This document shows positions 46,568-55,044 of a stretch of 58,427 bases of DNA, piece by piece. Made by a program: the position numbers and the translations under genes. The notes below the pieces were generated by a model. It worked only from the letters and a program-made list of their open reading frames with translations. It had not been told where the DNA came from and ran no database searches. Source of the DNA: Reyranellaceae bacterium (lineage in GTDB: Bacteria > Pseudomonadota > Alphaproteobacteria > Reyranellales > Reyranellaceae); assembly GCA_022844045.1 (NCBI GenBank), contig JALHMM010000033.1:1-58427 (forward strand), given 5' to 3'. Every line of letters begins with the position of its first letter. Within the stretch, counting starts at the first letter, position 1.

Positions 46568-47909
46568 TGTCCTTAGCGTCGATGGGTGCAACGCGGGTTT
46601 GCCAGACAATCTGAGGAATGGCGATGAGCAGTACGAGCAGAAGAATCTGGATACCGACGAATGGCAGGGCGCCCCAGTAGATTTGCAAGGTGCTGACAGC
46701 GCGAGGGGCGACGCTTCTGAGATTGTATAGCGCGATCCCGAACGGCGGGTGCATGAAGGAGGTTTGCAGGTTGACCGCGAGCAGCACGGTCAACCACACC
46801 ATGTCGACGCCGAGTAGGCGCGCGACCGGCGCGATGAGCGGGATGACAATAAAGGCGATCTCGAAAAAATCGAGAAAGAAGGCAAGCAGAAAAATCGCCA
46901 GGTTGATGAACACGATGAACCCGGTCTGGCCGGCGGGAACGGCCTTGAACAGCGCTTGAACCCAGATATCGCCCTCAAGGCCCCGGAACACGAGGGTAAA
47001 GAACGACGCACCCAACAGCAGAAACAGAATGCCAGAGCACAGGATGCCAGTTACACTCATCGCTTGCCGCAAATTAGTGCCGTTGAGTTTTCCCTTCGCC
47101 AGACCGAGCACCAAGGCTCCGATCACGCCGAACGCTCCGCCCTCACTGGGCGTCGCCACGCCGAAGAAAATTGACGCCAGCACGAGGGCCATGAGGCCAA
47201 TCGGCAGGCCGGCGGCGATCAGGGCATCCGTCCAGAGTGAGCGCGTTGAGACAAGGTCGTCGTTGAGAGATGTGGCCGGCGGCGCAAGTCTGGGCGTCCG
47301 CCACGTGACAACGAACACGTAGAGAAGATATGCCCCGACCAATATCGCACCCGGGAGAATCGCACCTCGATAGATGTCCAGGAGCGAAACTTCCATCTGC
47401 TCGGCCAAGACGATCAGGACGAGGCTTGGCGGCAGGATCTGTGCAAGCGTGCCGGACGCGGCGATGACGCCAGTCGCGAGGCGCGGGTCATAGTGGGCGC
47501 GCAGCATCACGGGGAGCGCGATCAAGCCGACGGCGATCACGGATGCCGATACGAAGCCCGTGATGGCTGACAGCGCAGCGCCGACAATGATCGCCGCATA
47601 GGCAAGTCCGCCCGGCCGGCGACCAAACAACCGATTCAGCGCGATAAACATGTCCTCAGCAATCCCGGTTCGCTCGAGAAGCATGCCCATGAACACGAGC
47701 AGCGGAATGGCCAGCAGGTTGTCGTTGTTGAAGGTGCCCTGAACGCGAAAAATCATCGCCTCGAGGAAGGATGTACCGAAACGGCCCGTCAGGACGCCGA
47801 CAACGCCGAATGCCCCGGCGACGGCCGCCAGTGAAAAGGCGACCGGAAATCCCGCGAGCAGTACGACCACCAAAGTCGCGAGCATTATGGGAGCGAGAAA
47901 GTCACCCAT
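46536..47909 (-). CDS. TRAP transporter large permease (DctM)
   Basis: The 457-residue protein has about 12 hydrophobic helices and DctM hallmarks: AIPLLVFMGMLLERTGIAEDMF (in part), GFVSASVIAVGLIALPVM, and LQTSFMHPPFGIALY near the end. It carries organic acids or similar solutes driven by Na+ or H+. It overlaps dctQ by eight bases. No DctP-type binding protein gene is within the window. The genes lie in a run of metal genes on the same strand, so co-transcription with lspA and the CDF gene is possible. Confidence 0.9.
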   Translation of the reverse strand: MGDFLAPIMLATLVVVLLAGFPVAFSLAAVAGAFGVVGVLTGRFGTSFLEAMIFRVQGTFNNDNLLAIPLLVFMGMLLERTGIAEDMFIALNRLFGRRPGGLAYAAIIVGAALSAITGFVSASVIAVGLIALPVMLRAHYDPRLATGVIAASGTLAQILPPSLVLIVLAEQMEVSLLDIYRGAILPGAILVGAYLLYVFVVTWRTPRLAPPATSLNDDLVSTRSLWTDALIAAGLPIGLMALVLASIFFGVATPSEGGAFGVIGALVLGLAKGKLNGTNLRQAMSVTGILCSGILFLLLGASFFTLVFRGLEGDIWVQALFKAVPAGQTGFIVFINLAIFLLAFFLDFFEIAFIVIPLIAPVARLLGVDMVWLTVLLAVNLQTSFMHPPFGIALYNLRSVAPRAVSTLQIYWGALPFVGIQILLLVLLIAIPQIVWQTRVAPIDAKDIRIELPAPVD

Positions 47910-48465
47910 GGCCCCGACCTTCGATGAGCTGGCGCCGATCGACCGGCCGGCGGATGACTCCCTTGATGCAGGCGATGCACCGGATGGCTTCCGCGACGCC
48001 CTGCAAGGCCAACAGCGCGAACCCTAAGGGGATCATCCCCTTAATGATCCATGCCGGAATGACACTCGTGCTCTCGCGTGTCGCGCGCGATTCGCCGGTC
48101 AATATTGAGGATTGGAAGTGGGGCCAGCTTACCCAAACCATGGCCACACAAACCGGGATCAGAACGAGAAAAATGCCGCCGAGATCAAGCCCCGCAACTC
48201 CACGCTCACCAAGGCGATGGGCGAGAATGTCGAGGCGTACATGCTCGTCGCGCTGGAAGGTGTAGGCGGCCATCAGCAGGACTACAGCGGCGAAGAACTG
48301 CCACTGCATGTCGTAAGCCGAGGGCCAGGCGACGGCAAAGACCTTGCGGCTGATCGCATTGATGGCGATCAGGAGCGCATTGGCGAGCAAGCTCCAGCGC
48401 ACGACCTGGGCTACGGCCTCGTTGAGCCGGTCGACCCCCGCAGCCAGCCGAAGGAGCATCAGCAT
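47902..48465 (-). CDS. TRAP transporter small permease (DctQ)
   Basis: With start ATG 48465 (MLMLLRLAAGVDRLNEAV) the protein has 187 residues and four helices. WQFFAAVVLLMAAYTFQRDEHVRLDIL (in part AAYTFQRDEHVRLDIL) is the DctQ signature. It overlaps dctM. Frames beginning further upstream run into the methyltransferase gene's 3' end and look unreal. Confidence 0.85.
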   Translation of the reverse strand: MLMLLRLAAGVDRLNEAVAQVVRWSLLANALLIAINAISRKVFAVAWPSAYDMQWQFFAAVVLLMAAYTFQRDEHVRLDILAHRLGERGVAGLDLGGIFLVLIPVCVAMVWVSWPHFQSSILTGESRATRESTSVIPAWIIKGMIPLGFALLALQGVAEAIRCIACIKGVIRRPVDRRQLIEGRGHG

Positions 48466-48499
48466 CGGAATCGTTCGCTCGTTGCGACCAGCTGATGGA

Positions 48500-49105
48500 C
48501 TAGAGCCACCGCCGCACCCGTTGACAATAGGAAAGATAGTCAGCGCCATAGCTTGCACGCAGATACTCTTCCTCAAGCCTGACCTGGAGCTGGGTGCCAA
48601 GCCAAATGGTGGTCAGCGCCATTAGGGTGAGTGCCGTCGGCGACGTCAGGAATAGCCCCATCGCTTCCGCCAAAACGCCGAGCAGGACGGGATTGCGGCT
48701 GAGGGCGAATGGTCTCGCATTCACGAGCCACGGCAGTGCACGAGCCGGCACGTCCACAGACCAGTGCGCCCCCATTGCAAATTGCATCATGAGAATCCAG
48801 ACCGCGCCCACGACCGCAAGTGCCAGTCCGAACAGGCGTATCGTTTCCTCCGCTAGCCATTCGACGCGGCCGAAATCCTGCTCCAACAGGGGAAAGAGAG
48901 CACGGCACGCAAAATAAGCCAGCATGACGCCAAGCGAGCGGCGATGAACTTCACGGATAAAGCCAAGTGCGCTATCCGCCGTACCGGCAGGGTCGGCCAA
49001 CGCTGGCGATGCGCGGCGCAACCAATACGACCGACCCAGATGGGCGCCAACTGTCAGGACCAGCACGGTCAGCGGTCCCCAACGAATGAGAAATTCAGCG
49101 ATCAT
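48500..49105 (-). CDS. Isoprenylcysteine carboxyl methyltransferase-family membrane protein
   Basis: The 201-residue protein has five or so hydrophobic helices and the ICMT/PEMT-like C-terminal signature: GAHWSVDVPA, ALSRNPVLLG, then VRLEEEYLRASYGADYLSY and RRWL (all short segments). These enzymes methylate small or lipid-linked acceptors with SAM; bacterial members are often found in metal-resistance operons next to czc/cad genes. It lies 30 bp from the gene remnant downstream of lspA. Confidence 0.8.
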   Translation of the reverse strand: MIAEFLIRWGPLTVLVLTVGAHLGRSYWLRRASPALADPAGTADSALGFIREVHRRSLGVMLAYFACRALFPLLEQDFGRVEWLAEETIRLFGLALAVVGAVWILMMQFAMGAHWSVDVPARALPWLVNARPFALSRNPVLLGVLAEAMGLFLTSPTALTLMALTTIWLGTQLQVRLEEEYLRASYGADYLSYCQRVRRWL

Positions 49106-49135
49106 GGTGGGGCCCGCTTAGTTTCATCGGCCAGC

Positions 49136-49668
49136 CTAAAGGCGCTCGATTACGAGGATGATCGTCAGCACGAAACCCGCCAGCGCCGGCAGCACGATCG
49201 TCACCGTGCCGAAGGTGCGGCTGCCAGCGCCGTAAGGGTAGATGACACAAAACGAGATACGGCCAGGGCCGAAGAAAGCGACGGCCGTGATGATGAGCAA
49301 CAGCATGGGAGCGGTGAGGAGTGTCGCCAGCGCCAGAAGCGCGCCGACCGCCACGACTGGCTGCTCAAGCGCGTTCTGTAGAAACGCCACCTTCGTGGCG
49401 TTCTTCGGTTAAGCGGTGCGTCGCTAGAACCGCTGAAGTCAGCGGCAGAATGAGAACGGTCTTGAGAGACGAGGCGAACGCCGATCAGAATCCAGGCAAT
49501 TGCGAACAAATCGGCGCGCAAGACAATGACCAAGCTCTCGGAAGGTTCGGCAGGGATTCGCGATAGGCCTCGCATCATTAGATAGCCTGTGCCCATCATG
49601 AACGTACAAGAGCGCGTGGCATCAACTGCTGCAAGCCGGACCTTGGATTGTTCCTCCTTGAGGTTCAT
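49136..49668 (-). pseudogene. Membrane protein, apparently frameshifted
   Basis: ATG at 49668 overlaps the lspA stop by ATGA and opens a frame [19 protein letters not shown] with DLFAIAWILIGVRLVSQD, then degenerates near 49390. A second frame from there encodes VVAVGALLALATLLTAPMLL and FGTVTIVLPALAGFVLTIIL with a good stop at 49136. One indel around 49385-49420 would join both into a protein of about 176 residues with four helices. It may be a true pseudogene or a sequencing error. Confidence 0.5.
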
Positions 49669-50129
49669 GCCGCCCGCCATTCCGCCTCTCGGACGAATAG
49701 CAAGCCGAATCCGCAGACAATCGCCACGTCCGCCAGGTTGAACGTCGGCCAGTGATAAGCGCCGATGTGGAAGTCGAGAAAATCCGGAACGGCCCCGTGC
49801 CGCGCACGGTCGAGCACATTGCCGAGCACGCCGCCGATCACAAGGCCGAGGGCAACGCCGATCAGCTTTACTTGCGTCCGCCAGAGCCACACCGACAGAA
49901 ATGCGACAACCGCTAGACCGGCGACAACTAGCGCCCACCACGGCAGCCCGCTGAACAAACCCAAGCTCGCACCGCGGTTGTGCGTCAAAACCAAGTTGAA
50001 GATCGGCAGGACTTCAATGCCCTCCATCAAACGGTCGGCGAATCCGAGCGCAATCGCCTTTGTTGCCTGATCTATGGTGAACGCCGCAATGGCGCAGACC
50101 AGACCGACTCGCTGCGTCCGCCCGATCAT
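49665..50129 (-). CDS. lspA: Lipoprotein signal peptidase LspA, island copy 1
   Basis: The 154-residue signal peptidase II has four helices and the family boxes: [27 protein letters not shown] (NRG box), [10 protein letters not shown] with one catalytic Asp, and [21 protein letters not shown] with the other Asp in NLAD (shown in part). It cleaves signal peptides of prolipoproteins in the inner membrane. It is nine bases downstream of the CDF gene. Accessory lspA genes occur in metal-resistance operons such as pbr. A second copy is at 57356. Confidence 0.93.
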   Translation of the reverse strand: MIGRTQRVGLVCAIAAFTIDQATKAIALGFADRLMEGIEVLPIFNLVLTHNRGASLGLFSGLPWWALVVAGLAVVAFLSVWLWRTQVKLIGVALGLVIGGVLGNVLDRARHGAVPDFLDFHIGAYHWPTFNLADVAIVCGFGLLFVREAEWRAA

Positions 50130-50138
50130 GCCGCTCCT

Positions 50139-50990
50139 CTATATCTGACGTAGATCGGCGCGTGCGTCGGCGATGATCGACCATGCCGATTGCAGGAACA
50201 GCGCCGCGATCACACCAGCTACGACGAGGTCGGGCCACGGCGTGCGGGTCCACCAGACAAGGCCCGCCGCGACAACAACGGCGGCGTTGCCGATCGCGTC
50301 GTTGCGCGAGAACAGCCAGACCGCGCGAACATTGGCATCGCCCTTGCGGTGCGGGATGAGCACAAGCGCGGCTGCCACATTCACGACAAGAGCGATCGCA
50401 CCGAAAATCCCCATCAGTTCCGCTTCAGGTTGATTGAGGACCAGCACGCGATAGCCGGTGTTGACGAGCACACTGACGCCCAGCACGGCGAGAAACACAC
50501 CCTGCAGCAGAGCGGCTTTGGCGCGGGCCGCGAGCCCCCAGCCGATTGCGATCAGACCGAGGAAGGAAATCAGCCCATCGCCCAAGAAATCCAGAGCGTC
50601 GGCCTTGAGGGCTTGCGAGCCGGCGAGGAAACCGCCGACGATCTCGATCAGGCCATACCCGACATTGAGGATGACCACGATCCACAACGCGCGCTTGTAG
50701 TCCGGGGTAACGTGCGAGAGGTCGGGAATCTTGTCGTCGTCCTCATCGGCGCCGTCGCCGACGCGGGCGAGCTGATAGCCCAGGTCGATTACGGCGCGCT
50801 CAACGGCCGGAAGCCGGGTGTTCTCGTCGTCGACTTTGAGTGTCATCACCTGCGAGGCGATCGAAACCTTCACGTCCTCGACGCCCGGCATCTTGCGCGC
50901 GGCGCCCTCGATTTTGGTCGCGCAGGAGGAGCAATCCATGCCCGTGACGCGGTATCGCGTCTCGCGGGCGGCGGTGATGGCGGCTGTCAT
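50139..50990 (-). CDS. Cation diffusion facilitator with N-terminal HMA domain
   Basis: Starting at ATG 50990, the 283-residue protein has an HMA domain (residues 12-75; GMDCSSCATKIE holds the metal-binding Cys pair) followed by six membrane helices of CDF type. Helix 2 reads ADALDFLGD with the Asp-x3-Asp pair; helix 5 reads SRNDAIGN, where the usual His-x3-Asp is replaced by Asn/Asp-type residues. It should export divalent metal using protons. The gene is divergent from a MerR regulator and has an in-phase MerR operator. Confidence 0.85.
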   Translation of the reverse strand: MTAAITAARETRYRVTGMDCSSCATKIEGAARKMPGVEDVKVSIASQVMTLKVDDENTRLPAVERAVIDLGYQLARVGDGADEDDDKIPDLSHVTPDYKRALWIVVILNVGYGLIEIVGGFLAGSQALKADALDFLGDGLISFLGLIAIGWGLAARAKAALLQGVFLAVLGVSVLVNTGYRVLVLNQPEAELMGIFGAIALVVNVAAALVLIPHRKGDANVRAVWLFSRNDAIGNAAVVVAAGLVWWTRTPWPDLVVAGVIAALFLQSAWSIIADARADLRQI

Positions 50991-51031
50991 GGTGATCCCT
51001 TTGTAAGTGCGCAATTCGTCGGATAGGCTAC

Positions 51032-51052
51032 ATTCTGTAGCCACTACAGAAT
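51032..51052. promoter_or_regulatory. MerR-type operator/promoter of the CDF gene
   Basis: ATTCTGTAG, three bases, CTACAGAAT is a perfect nine-base dyad. On the minus strand TTGATT and TAGCCT hexamers flank it with exactly 19 bp, the MerR-promoter spacing. The core CTGTAG-N3-CTACAG is shared with the merT operator. Confidence 0.85.
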
Positions 51053-51073
51053 CAACCCCTTCATGGGGCGAGC

Positions 51074-51475
51074 ATGTTCACGATCGGAAGCCTGTCCCGA
51101 CGCACCCGGGTCAACATCGAGACGATCCGCTACTACGAGCGCATCGGATTGATCCCTCCACCGCAACGTACGGCGAGCCGCCGGCGCATGTTCAGCCAGG
51201 ACGACGCAAGCCGGCTCGCCTTCATCCGCCACGCGCGCGATCTCGGTTTCGACATCGCGACGATCCGCGAACTGCTCGCCATGCAAGGCAATTCGGAGGC
51301 CTCGTGCGACGAAGTCAGCGAAGTCGCCAGACGTCAGCTCGCGGCCGTAAACAGCAAGATCGATCGCCTTCACGTGCTGAAAAGCGAACTTGCGCGCATG
51401 ATCAAACGGTGCGCCGGCGGCCGCGTGGCCGACTGCAGGATCATCGAGGCGCTCACGGAAGGCAAGAGCGCATGA
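51074..51475 (+). CDS. MerR-family metal-responsive regulator (CadR/ZntR/PbrR-like)
   Basis: The 133-residue regulator has the winged helix-turn-helix (TIGSLSRRTRVNIETIRYYERIG), a coiled dimerisation helix, a Cys in EASCDEV and the pair CAGGRVADC near the C-terminus. The Cys arrangement fits sensing of Zn/Cd/Pb. It is divergent from the CDF gene and should control it via the 51032-51052 dyad, and possibly other in-phase dyads of the island. Confidence 0.85.
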   Translation: MFTIGSLSRRTRVNIETIRYYERIGLIPPPQRTASRRRMFSQDDASRLAFIRHARDLGFDIATIRELLAMQGNSEASCDEVSEVARRQLAAVNSKIDRLHVLKSELARMIKRCAGGRVADCRIIEALTEGKSA

Positions 51476-51531
51476 GAAAGCCCCGGCGGATCGCTGAGTC
51501 GAGGCTTGTCGCTCGCAGATGATCGGCGCGA

Positions 51532-51852
51532 TCAGTGCGCCAGAACGGCCAGCAACAGCAGCGCCGCGATGTTTGTGATCTTGATCATCGGGTTCACCGC
51601 CGGGCCGGCGGTGTCCTTGTAGGGATCGCCGACGGTGTCGCCGGTCACGGCCGCCTTGCGCGCGTCCGAGCCCTTCATGTGCTTCACGGCGTCCTTGTCG
51701 ACGAAGCCGTCCTCGAACGACTTCTTGGCGTTGTCCCAGGCGCCGCTGCCGGCGGTCATCGAGATCGCCACGAACAGGCCGGTGACGATCACGCCCAGCA
51801 GCATCCCGCCCAGCGCGGCGAAGGCGTCGGACGACGTAGCGAACCAGCGCAC
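51532..51852 (-). pseudogene. H+-pyrophosphatase C-terminal fragment
   Basis: The 106-residue frame matches the last part of membrane pyrophosphatase Hpp[37 protein letters not shown], and [19 protein letters not shown] full enzyme has about 690-710 residues; the first 85 percent is missing. Before it stands unrelated sequence. It is a truncated remnant, evidence that a second hppA locus was a recombination partner. Confidence 0.85.
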
Positions 51853-51900
51853 CCCGAAAAATGGCGCAATTGGCGACAGATGGCTTCGACGCCCCCGGTC

Positions 51901-52917
51901 CTACCGAACCGGCGGTCGGCCCGAGCGCAACACCGTGTGCGGACCGTTGATACAAATGCAGTGCGGCGATCGTCCGACCTTGACGGTCGCGACGATCTTG
52001 CTTGTCGCCAGATCGATGGCGACAATCTGCCGTCGCCAGCGCTGTCTGACCCATATCTGCTTGCCATCGGGCGAGAAGTCGAGATCGTCCGGGCCGCCCG
52101 GAACGCGGTACGTCTCGACCGCCTCCAATCTCCCGAGATCGATCAGCGAAATCGTACCCTCGACCCGGTTCGTGATGAGGACGCGCGTCCCGTCGCCGGG
52201 CATGCGGAATATATTGTGGGCGCCGCGCCCGGTCGGGATACGCTTGACGATGGCGCGCGCCTGGATGTCAACGACTACGGCGGCGTCCTCGCCGGTCAGC
52301 CCGACAAGCAGGCGCTTCTGATCGGGAAACACGTAGACGCCAGCGGGCGATTCGCCTACGGCGACGCTCCACGCGATCTCCTTGGTGACGAGGTCGAGAG
52401 CGGCAACCGAGCCGGAGCCCCGCACCGTGATGAAAGCCACGGCGCTGTCGGCGCTGAAGGCCAGGTGGCTCGGCAGGGAAAACAGCGGCAGGCGCTTCAC
52501 CAGGCGAAAGTCGCTGGCGTCGTAGATGTCGACGTGGTTGACCCGATAGGCGGCGGTGACCAGCCACCTGCCGTCGGGACTAAAGCCAAGTTGATAGGGA
52601 TCGACGATGTCACGGATGCGCCGGCGCTCCTGACCCGTGACCGGATCGACGAACTGAAGCTCGTTGGTGATCGTCGATGCGATGATGAGATCCTTGCCAT
52701 CAGGGGTCAGGATGGCATGGTGGGGCTCGCGTCCAACCGGCAATCGGCGGATCTCGCTCGCCGTCTGCTGGTCGACGACGCTCATCGAGCCTTCGTCCGA
52801 ATTCGTGACGATGACGGTGTACGACGATGCCGATTGAGCGACGGCACCGGATGAAATCGTTCCGAGAGTTGCCAGGGCCAATGCGACCCGAAAGAGCCTC
52901 ACAGCTTGGCTAAACAT
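51901..52917 (-). CDS. Secreted YVTN-type beta-propeller protein
   Basis: The 338-residue precursor has a signal peptide (ending GAVAQ) followed by seven blade-like repeats, e.g. TVIVTNSDEGSMSVVD, HHAILTPDGKDLIIAS, YQLGFSPDGRWLVTAAY, HLAFSADSAVAFITVRG, DDLDFSPDGKQIWV. Such propellers resemble the NirF/cytochrome d1 and surface-layer families; none of the haem residues are evident. Periplasmic location near copper proteins suggests a role in metal or electron handling, but this is only context. Confidence 0.8.
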   Translation of the reverse strand: MFSQAVRLFRVALALATLGTISSGAVAQSASSYTVIVTNSDEGSMSVVDQQTASEIRRLPVGREPHHAILTPDGKDLIIASTITNELQFVDPVTGQERRRIRDIVDPYQLGFSPDGRWLVTAAYRVNHVDIYDASDFRLVKRLPLFSLPSHLAFSADSAVAFITVRGSGSVAALDLVTKEIAWSVAVGESPAGVYVFPDQKRLLVGLTGEDAAVVVDIQARAIVKRIPTGRGAHNIFRMPGDGTRVLITNRVEGTISLIDLGRLEAVETYRVPGGPDDLDFSPDGKQIWVRQRWRRQIVAIDLATSKIVATVKVGRSPHCICINGPHTVLRSGRPPVR

Positions 52918-53044
52918 TGATTATCGCCCCCGGACCGATCCGGTCCCTTGCGTAGCAAGCGCTCGATCGACGGTGCTCTACCTGTTTCGCCCAGAATAGC
53001 CAAGGCGGGCCGTCGAGCGAAGGCTGTTCGGTCACGCCCTCGAT

Positions 53045-53644
53045 TCACCGTACGAGGCCACGCAACTTACGGAGATTGACCTCCGGTGTCCTGTCGTGGA
53101 GATCGAGAGTCCCTTTCAGGCCGCCGGTCCGACTCATCAGGAACACCGTCGCCGTATGATCCATGGTGTACTCACCGCCGGTCGTGGGCACCTTCTTGAA
53201 GTACACTCCCCACGCCTTGGCCATCGCCGCGACCTGCTCCACGCTTCCGGTCAAGCCGACGAAGCGCTTGTCGAAGCCCTCGGCATAGTCCCGCATGATC
53301 TCAGGGGTGTCGCGCTCCGGATCGACCGTGACGAACAGCACCGTCATCCTGTCAGCGTCGACGCCGAGCTTCGCCATGAGATCGGCCATCTCGATGAGCG
53401 CGGTCGGACAGACATCCGGACAGTGGGTGAAGCCGAAGAAGATCACCAGCGGCCGGTCCTTGAAATCGCGTTCCGTGACCGTCCGCCCGTAGCCGTCGAC
53501 CATCGTGAAGGAGCCGCCATAGCGCGGCGCGTCGGCGCTTCGCGAGAGGTTCGGCGAGCCGCCGTAGGTCATGACCAGCAGCGCGAGGGAAGCCATGATC
53601 ACCACGGTCAGACCGCCGAGGATGTTCAGAAGCCGCGACGACAT
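53045..53644 (-). CDS. SCO1/SenC copper chaperone
   Basis: The 199-residue protein is anchored by one N-terminal helix (ILGGLTVVIMASLALLVM) and has a thioredoxin-like fold with the copper site FTHCPDVCPT and the distant His in TMDHTATVFLM. SCO proteins deliver copper to cytochrome oxidase CuA or reduce its cysteines. The start shares one base with the PCuAC stop, so the two are translated together. Confidence 0.95.
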   Translation of the reverse strand: MSSRLLNILGGLTVVIMASLALLVMTYGGSPNLSRSADAPRYGGSFTMVDGYGRTVTERDFKDRPLVIFFGFTHCPDVCPTALIEMADLMAKLGVDADRMTVLFVTVDPERDTPEIMRDYAEGFDKRFVGLTGSVEQVAAMAKAWGVYFKKVPTTGGEYTMDHTATVFLMSRTGGLKGTLDLHDRTPEVNLRKLRGLVR

Positions 53645-54144
53645 CAGCGGCCGCGCTCCGCTGGTTTGGCGCCGAGCGGCAAGACATCGAGGAACACGTC
53701 GATGTCGCCGGCTTTCTCGAAGACGAGCGTCGCCGGAATCCTGGCTCCCTTTACGAAACCCGCGGTGAGGTCGATGAACATCAGGTGGTAGCTGCCGGAT
53801 TCCAGATTCACCGTTGTCTTCGCTGGGATGACGAGGCCGTTTTCCAGCGCCCGCATGCGCATGATCGAGCCGTCCATCTTCATCTCGTGGACCTCGACGC
53901 GGCGTGCGACCGGGCTGCGTACAGCGACCAATCGATCATCCTCGGCACCGCTGTTGGTAATCGAGAAATATCCGCCGCCGACCTGCGCGGATGGTGGCGT
54001 TGCCCTCGACCACGGATTGCCGATGACGACACTGCCGCTTCTGTACTCCTGAGCGGTGGCGCTGCCTGTCCACAACAGGGCAATCAGCGCCATCCCCGCG
54101 AGCGCCAGAGCGCGCCGACGAAACCACCGCATGCGGCCTTCCAT
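53644..54144 (-). CDS. PCuAC periplasmic copper chaperone
   Basis: The 166-residue precursor has a signal peptide (ending GSATAQ) and the PCuAC fold with the His/Met site: VEVHEMKMDGSIMRMRAL, then SGSYHLMFIDL. PCuAC hands copper(I) to SCO1 or CuA centres. Its start at 54144 overlaps the stop of the upstream gene by one base. The pair with SCO1 is a common functional unit. Confidence 0.93.
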   Translation of the reverse strand: MEGRMRWFRRRALALAGMALIALLWTGSATAQEYRSGSVVIGNPWSRATPPSAQVGGGYFSITNSGAEDDRLVAVRSPVARRVEVHEMKMDGSIMRMRALENGLVIPAKTTVNLESGSYHLMFIDLTAGFVKGARIPATLVFEKAGDIDVFLDVLPLGAKPAERGR

Positions 54145-54413
54145 TATGACACCTTCCCGCGTTCACCCCAGGACGGCGAAAGACGGTCGATCCAGATGCT
54201 ACCGGCTATCTGAATCGCGACCAGAGCTAGATGCACGCTCATGAACAACGCGGCCGGCAGCGGCACTGTCGGTGGCACACACAGGACAACCGCCGCCGCT
54301 CCCTCCACGAAGCTGATATGGCGCTTCGCCAGCCGGTGATGCAGCAGATGCAGCGCCTGCACGACCAGCAGGAGGCCATAGGTCAGGGACGGCGTGAACT
54401 CGAACATGACCAA
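54144..54413 (-). CDS. Small membrane protein in the copper chaperone operon
   Basis: An 89-residue protein with two hydrophobic helices (TYGLLLVVQALHLLHHRL and ALFMSVHLALVAIQIAGSIW) and a conserved-looking His cluster (LHLLHH). It starts 12 bp after the DsbA-like gene and overlaps the PCuAC start, so it is in the same operon. The family is unrecognised. Confidence 0.65.
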   Translation of the reverse strand: MVMFEFTPSLTYGLLLVVQALHLLHHRLAKRHISFVEGAAAVVLCVPPTVPLPAALFMSVHLALVAIQIAGSIWIDRLSPSWGERGKVS

Positions 54414-54425
54414 CCAGCCCCTCTT

Positions 54426-55031
54426 TCACCGCCGCGCCGCTTTCTCGATGGCCTTTTCGATCTCCGCGAAGTCGCGCACGCCACGCAGCACGGTACCGCC
54501 GATGATCAATGTCGGCGTGGAGGTGACCTTGTGCTCCATCTCGCCGGCCTGCCGCTCCGCGACGATCGCGGTCGAGAGCTTGTCGTCGGCCAGGCAGGCA
54601 TCGAACGCCGACCGCTTGATGCCGGCCAGGAGGCCGATCTTGGCCAGCTCCGTCTTGGGATCTTTGCTATGAGCCCACTGGTCTTCGCTGCGGTACAACA
54701 CGTCGAGAAGGCCGAAGAACTGATCGCGCGGCACGCACTCGGTCAACGCGGACGCCATCAGGGCGACGCGGTCGAGCGGAAAGTGGCGGTAGATCAGCTT
54801 TGCCTTTCCGGTATCGATGTAGGTCTGCTTGAGGCGCGGGAACATCTGAAGATGGAAGCGCTTGCAATGGTCGCAGGTGAGCGAGGCGTACTCGATGATG
54901 GTGACCGGCGCGTCCGCCTTGCCGAGCACCCGCTCGGGCAGGGGGGACGCCGACACGGACGCTGCGCCGAGGCTGATCGCGGACACGACGAGCGCGAGAA
55001 TAAGGGTAAGTTTCCTGCTTGCGTTGAGCAC
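54426..55031 (-). CDS. DsbA-family thiol oxidoreductase
   Basis: The 201-residue precursor has a signal peptide (LILALVVSAISLGAASVSA) and a thioredoxin-like domain with the active site SLTCDHCKRFH (CDHC), the DsbA-type helical insert and the cis-proline loop STPTLII. It may form or reduce disulphides in the periplasm, keeping copper or metal proteins in the right state. It follows the P-type ATPase gene by 13 bp. Confidence 0.92.
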   Translation of the reverse strand: MLNASRKLTLILALVVSAISLGAASVSASPLPERVLGKADAPVTIIEYASLTCDHCKRFHLQMFPRLKQTYIDTGKAKLIYRHFPLDRVALMASALTECVPRDQFFGLLDVLYRSEDQWAHSKDPKTELAKIGLLAGIKRSAFDACLADDKLSTAIVAERQAGEMEHKVTSTPTLIIGGTVLRGVRDFAEIEKAIEKAARR

Positions 55032-55044
55032 GGCGTTCTCCGGG

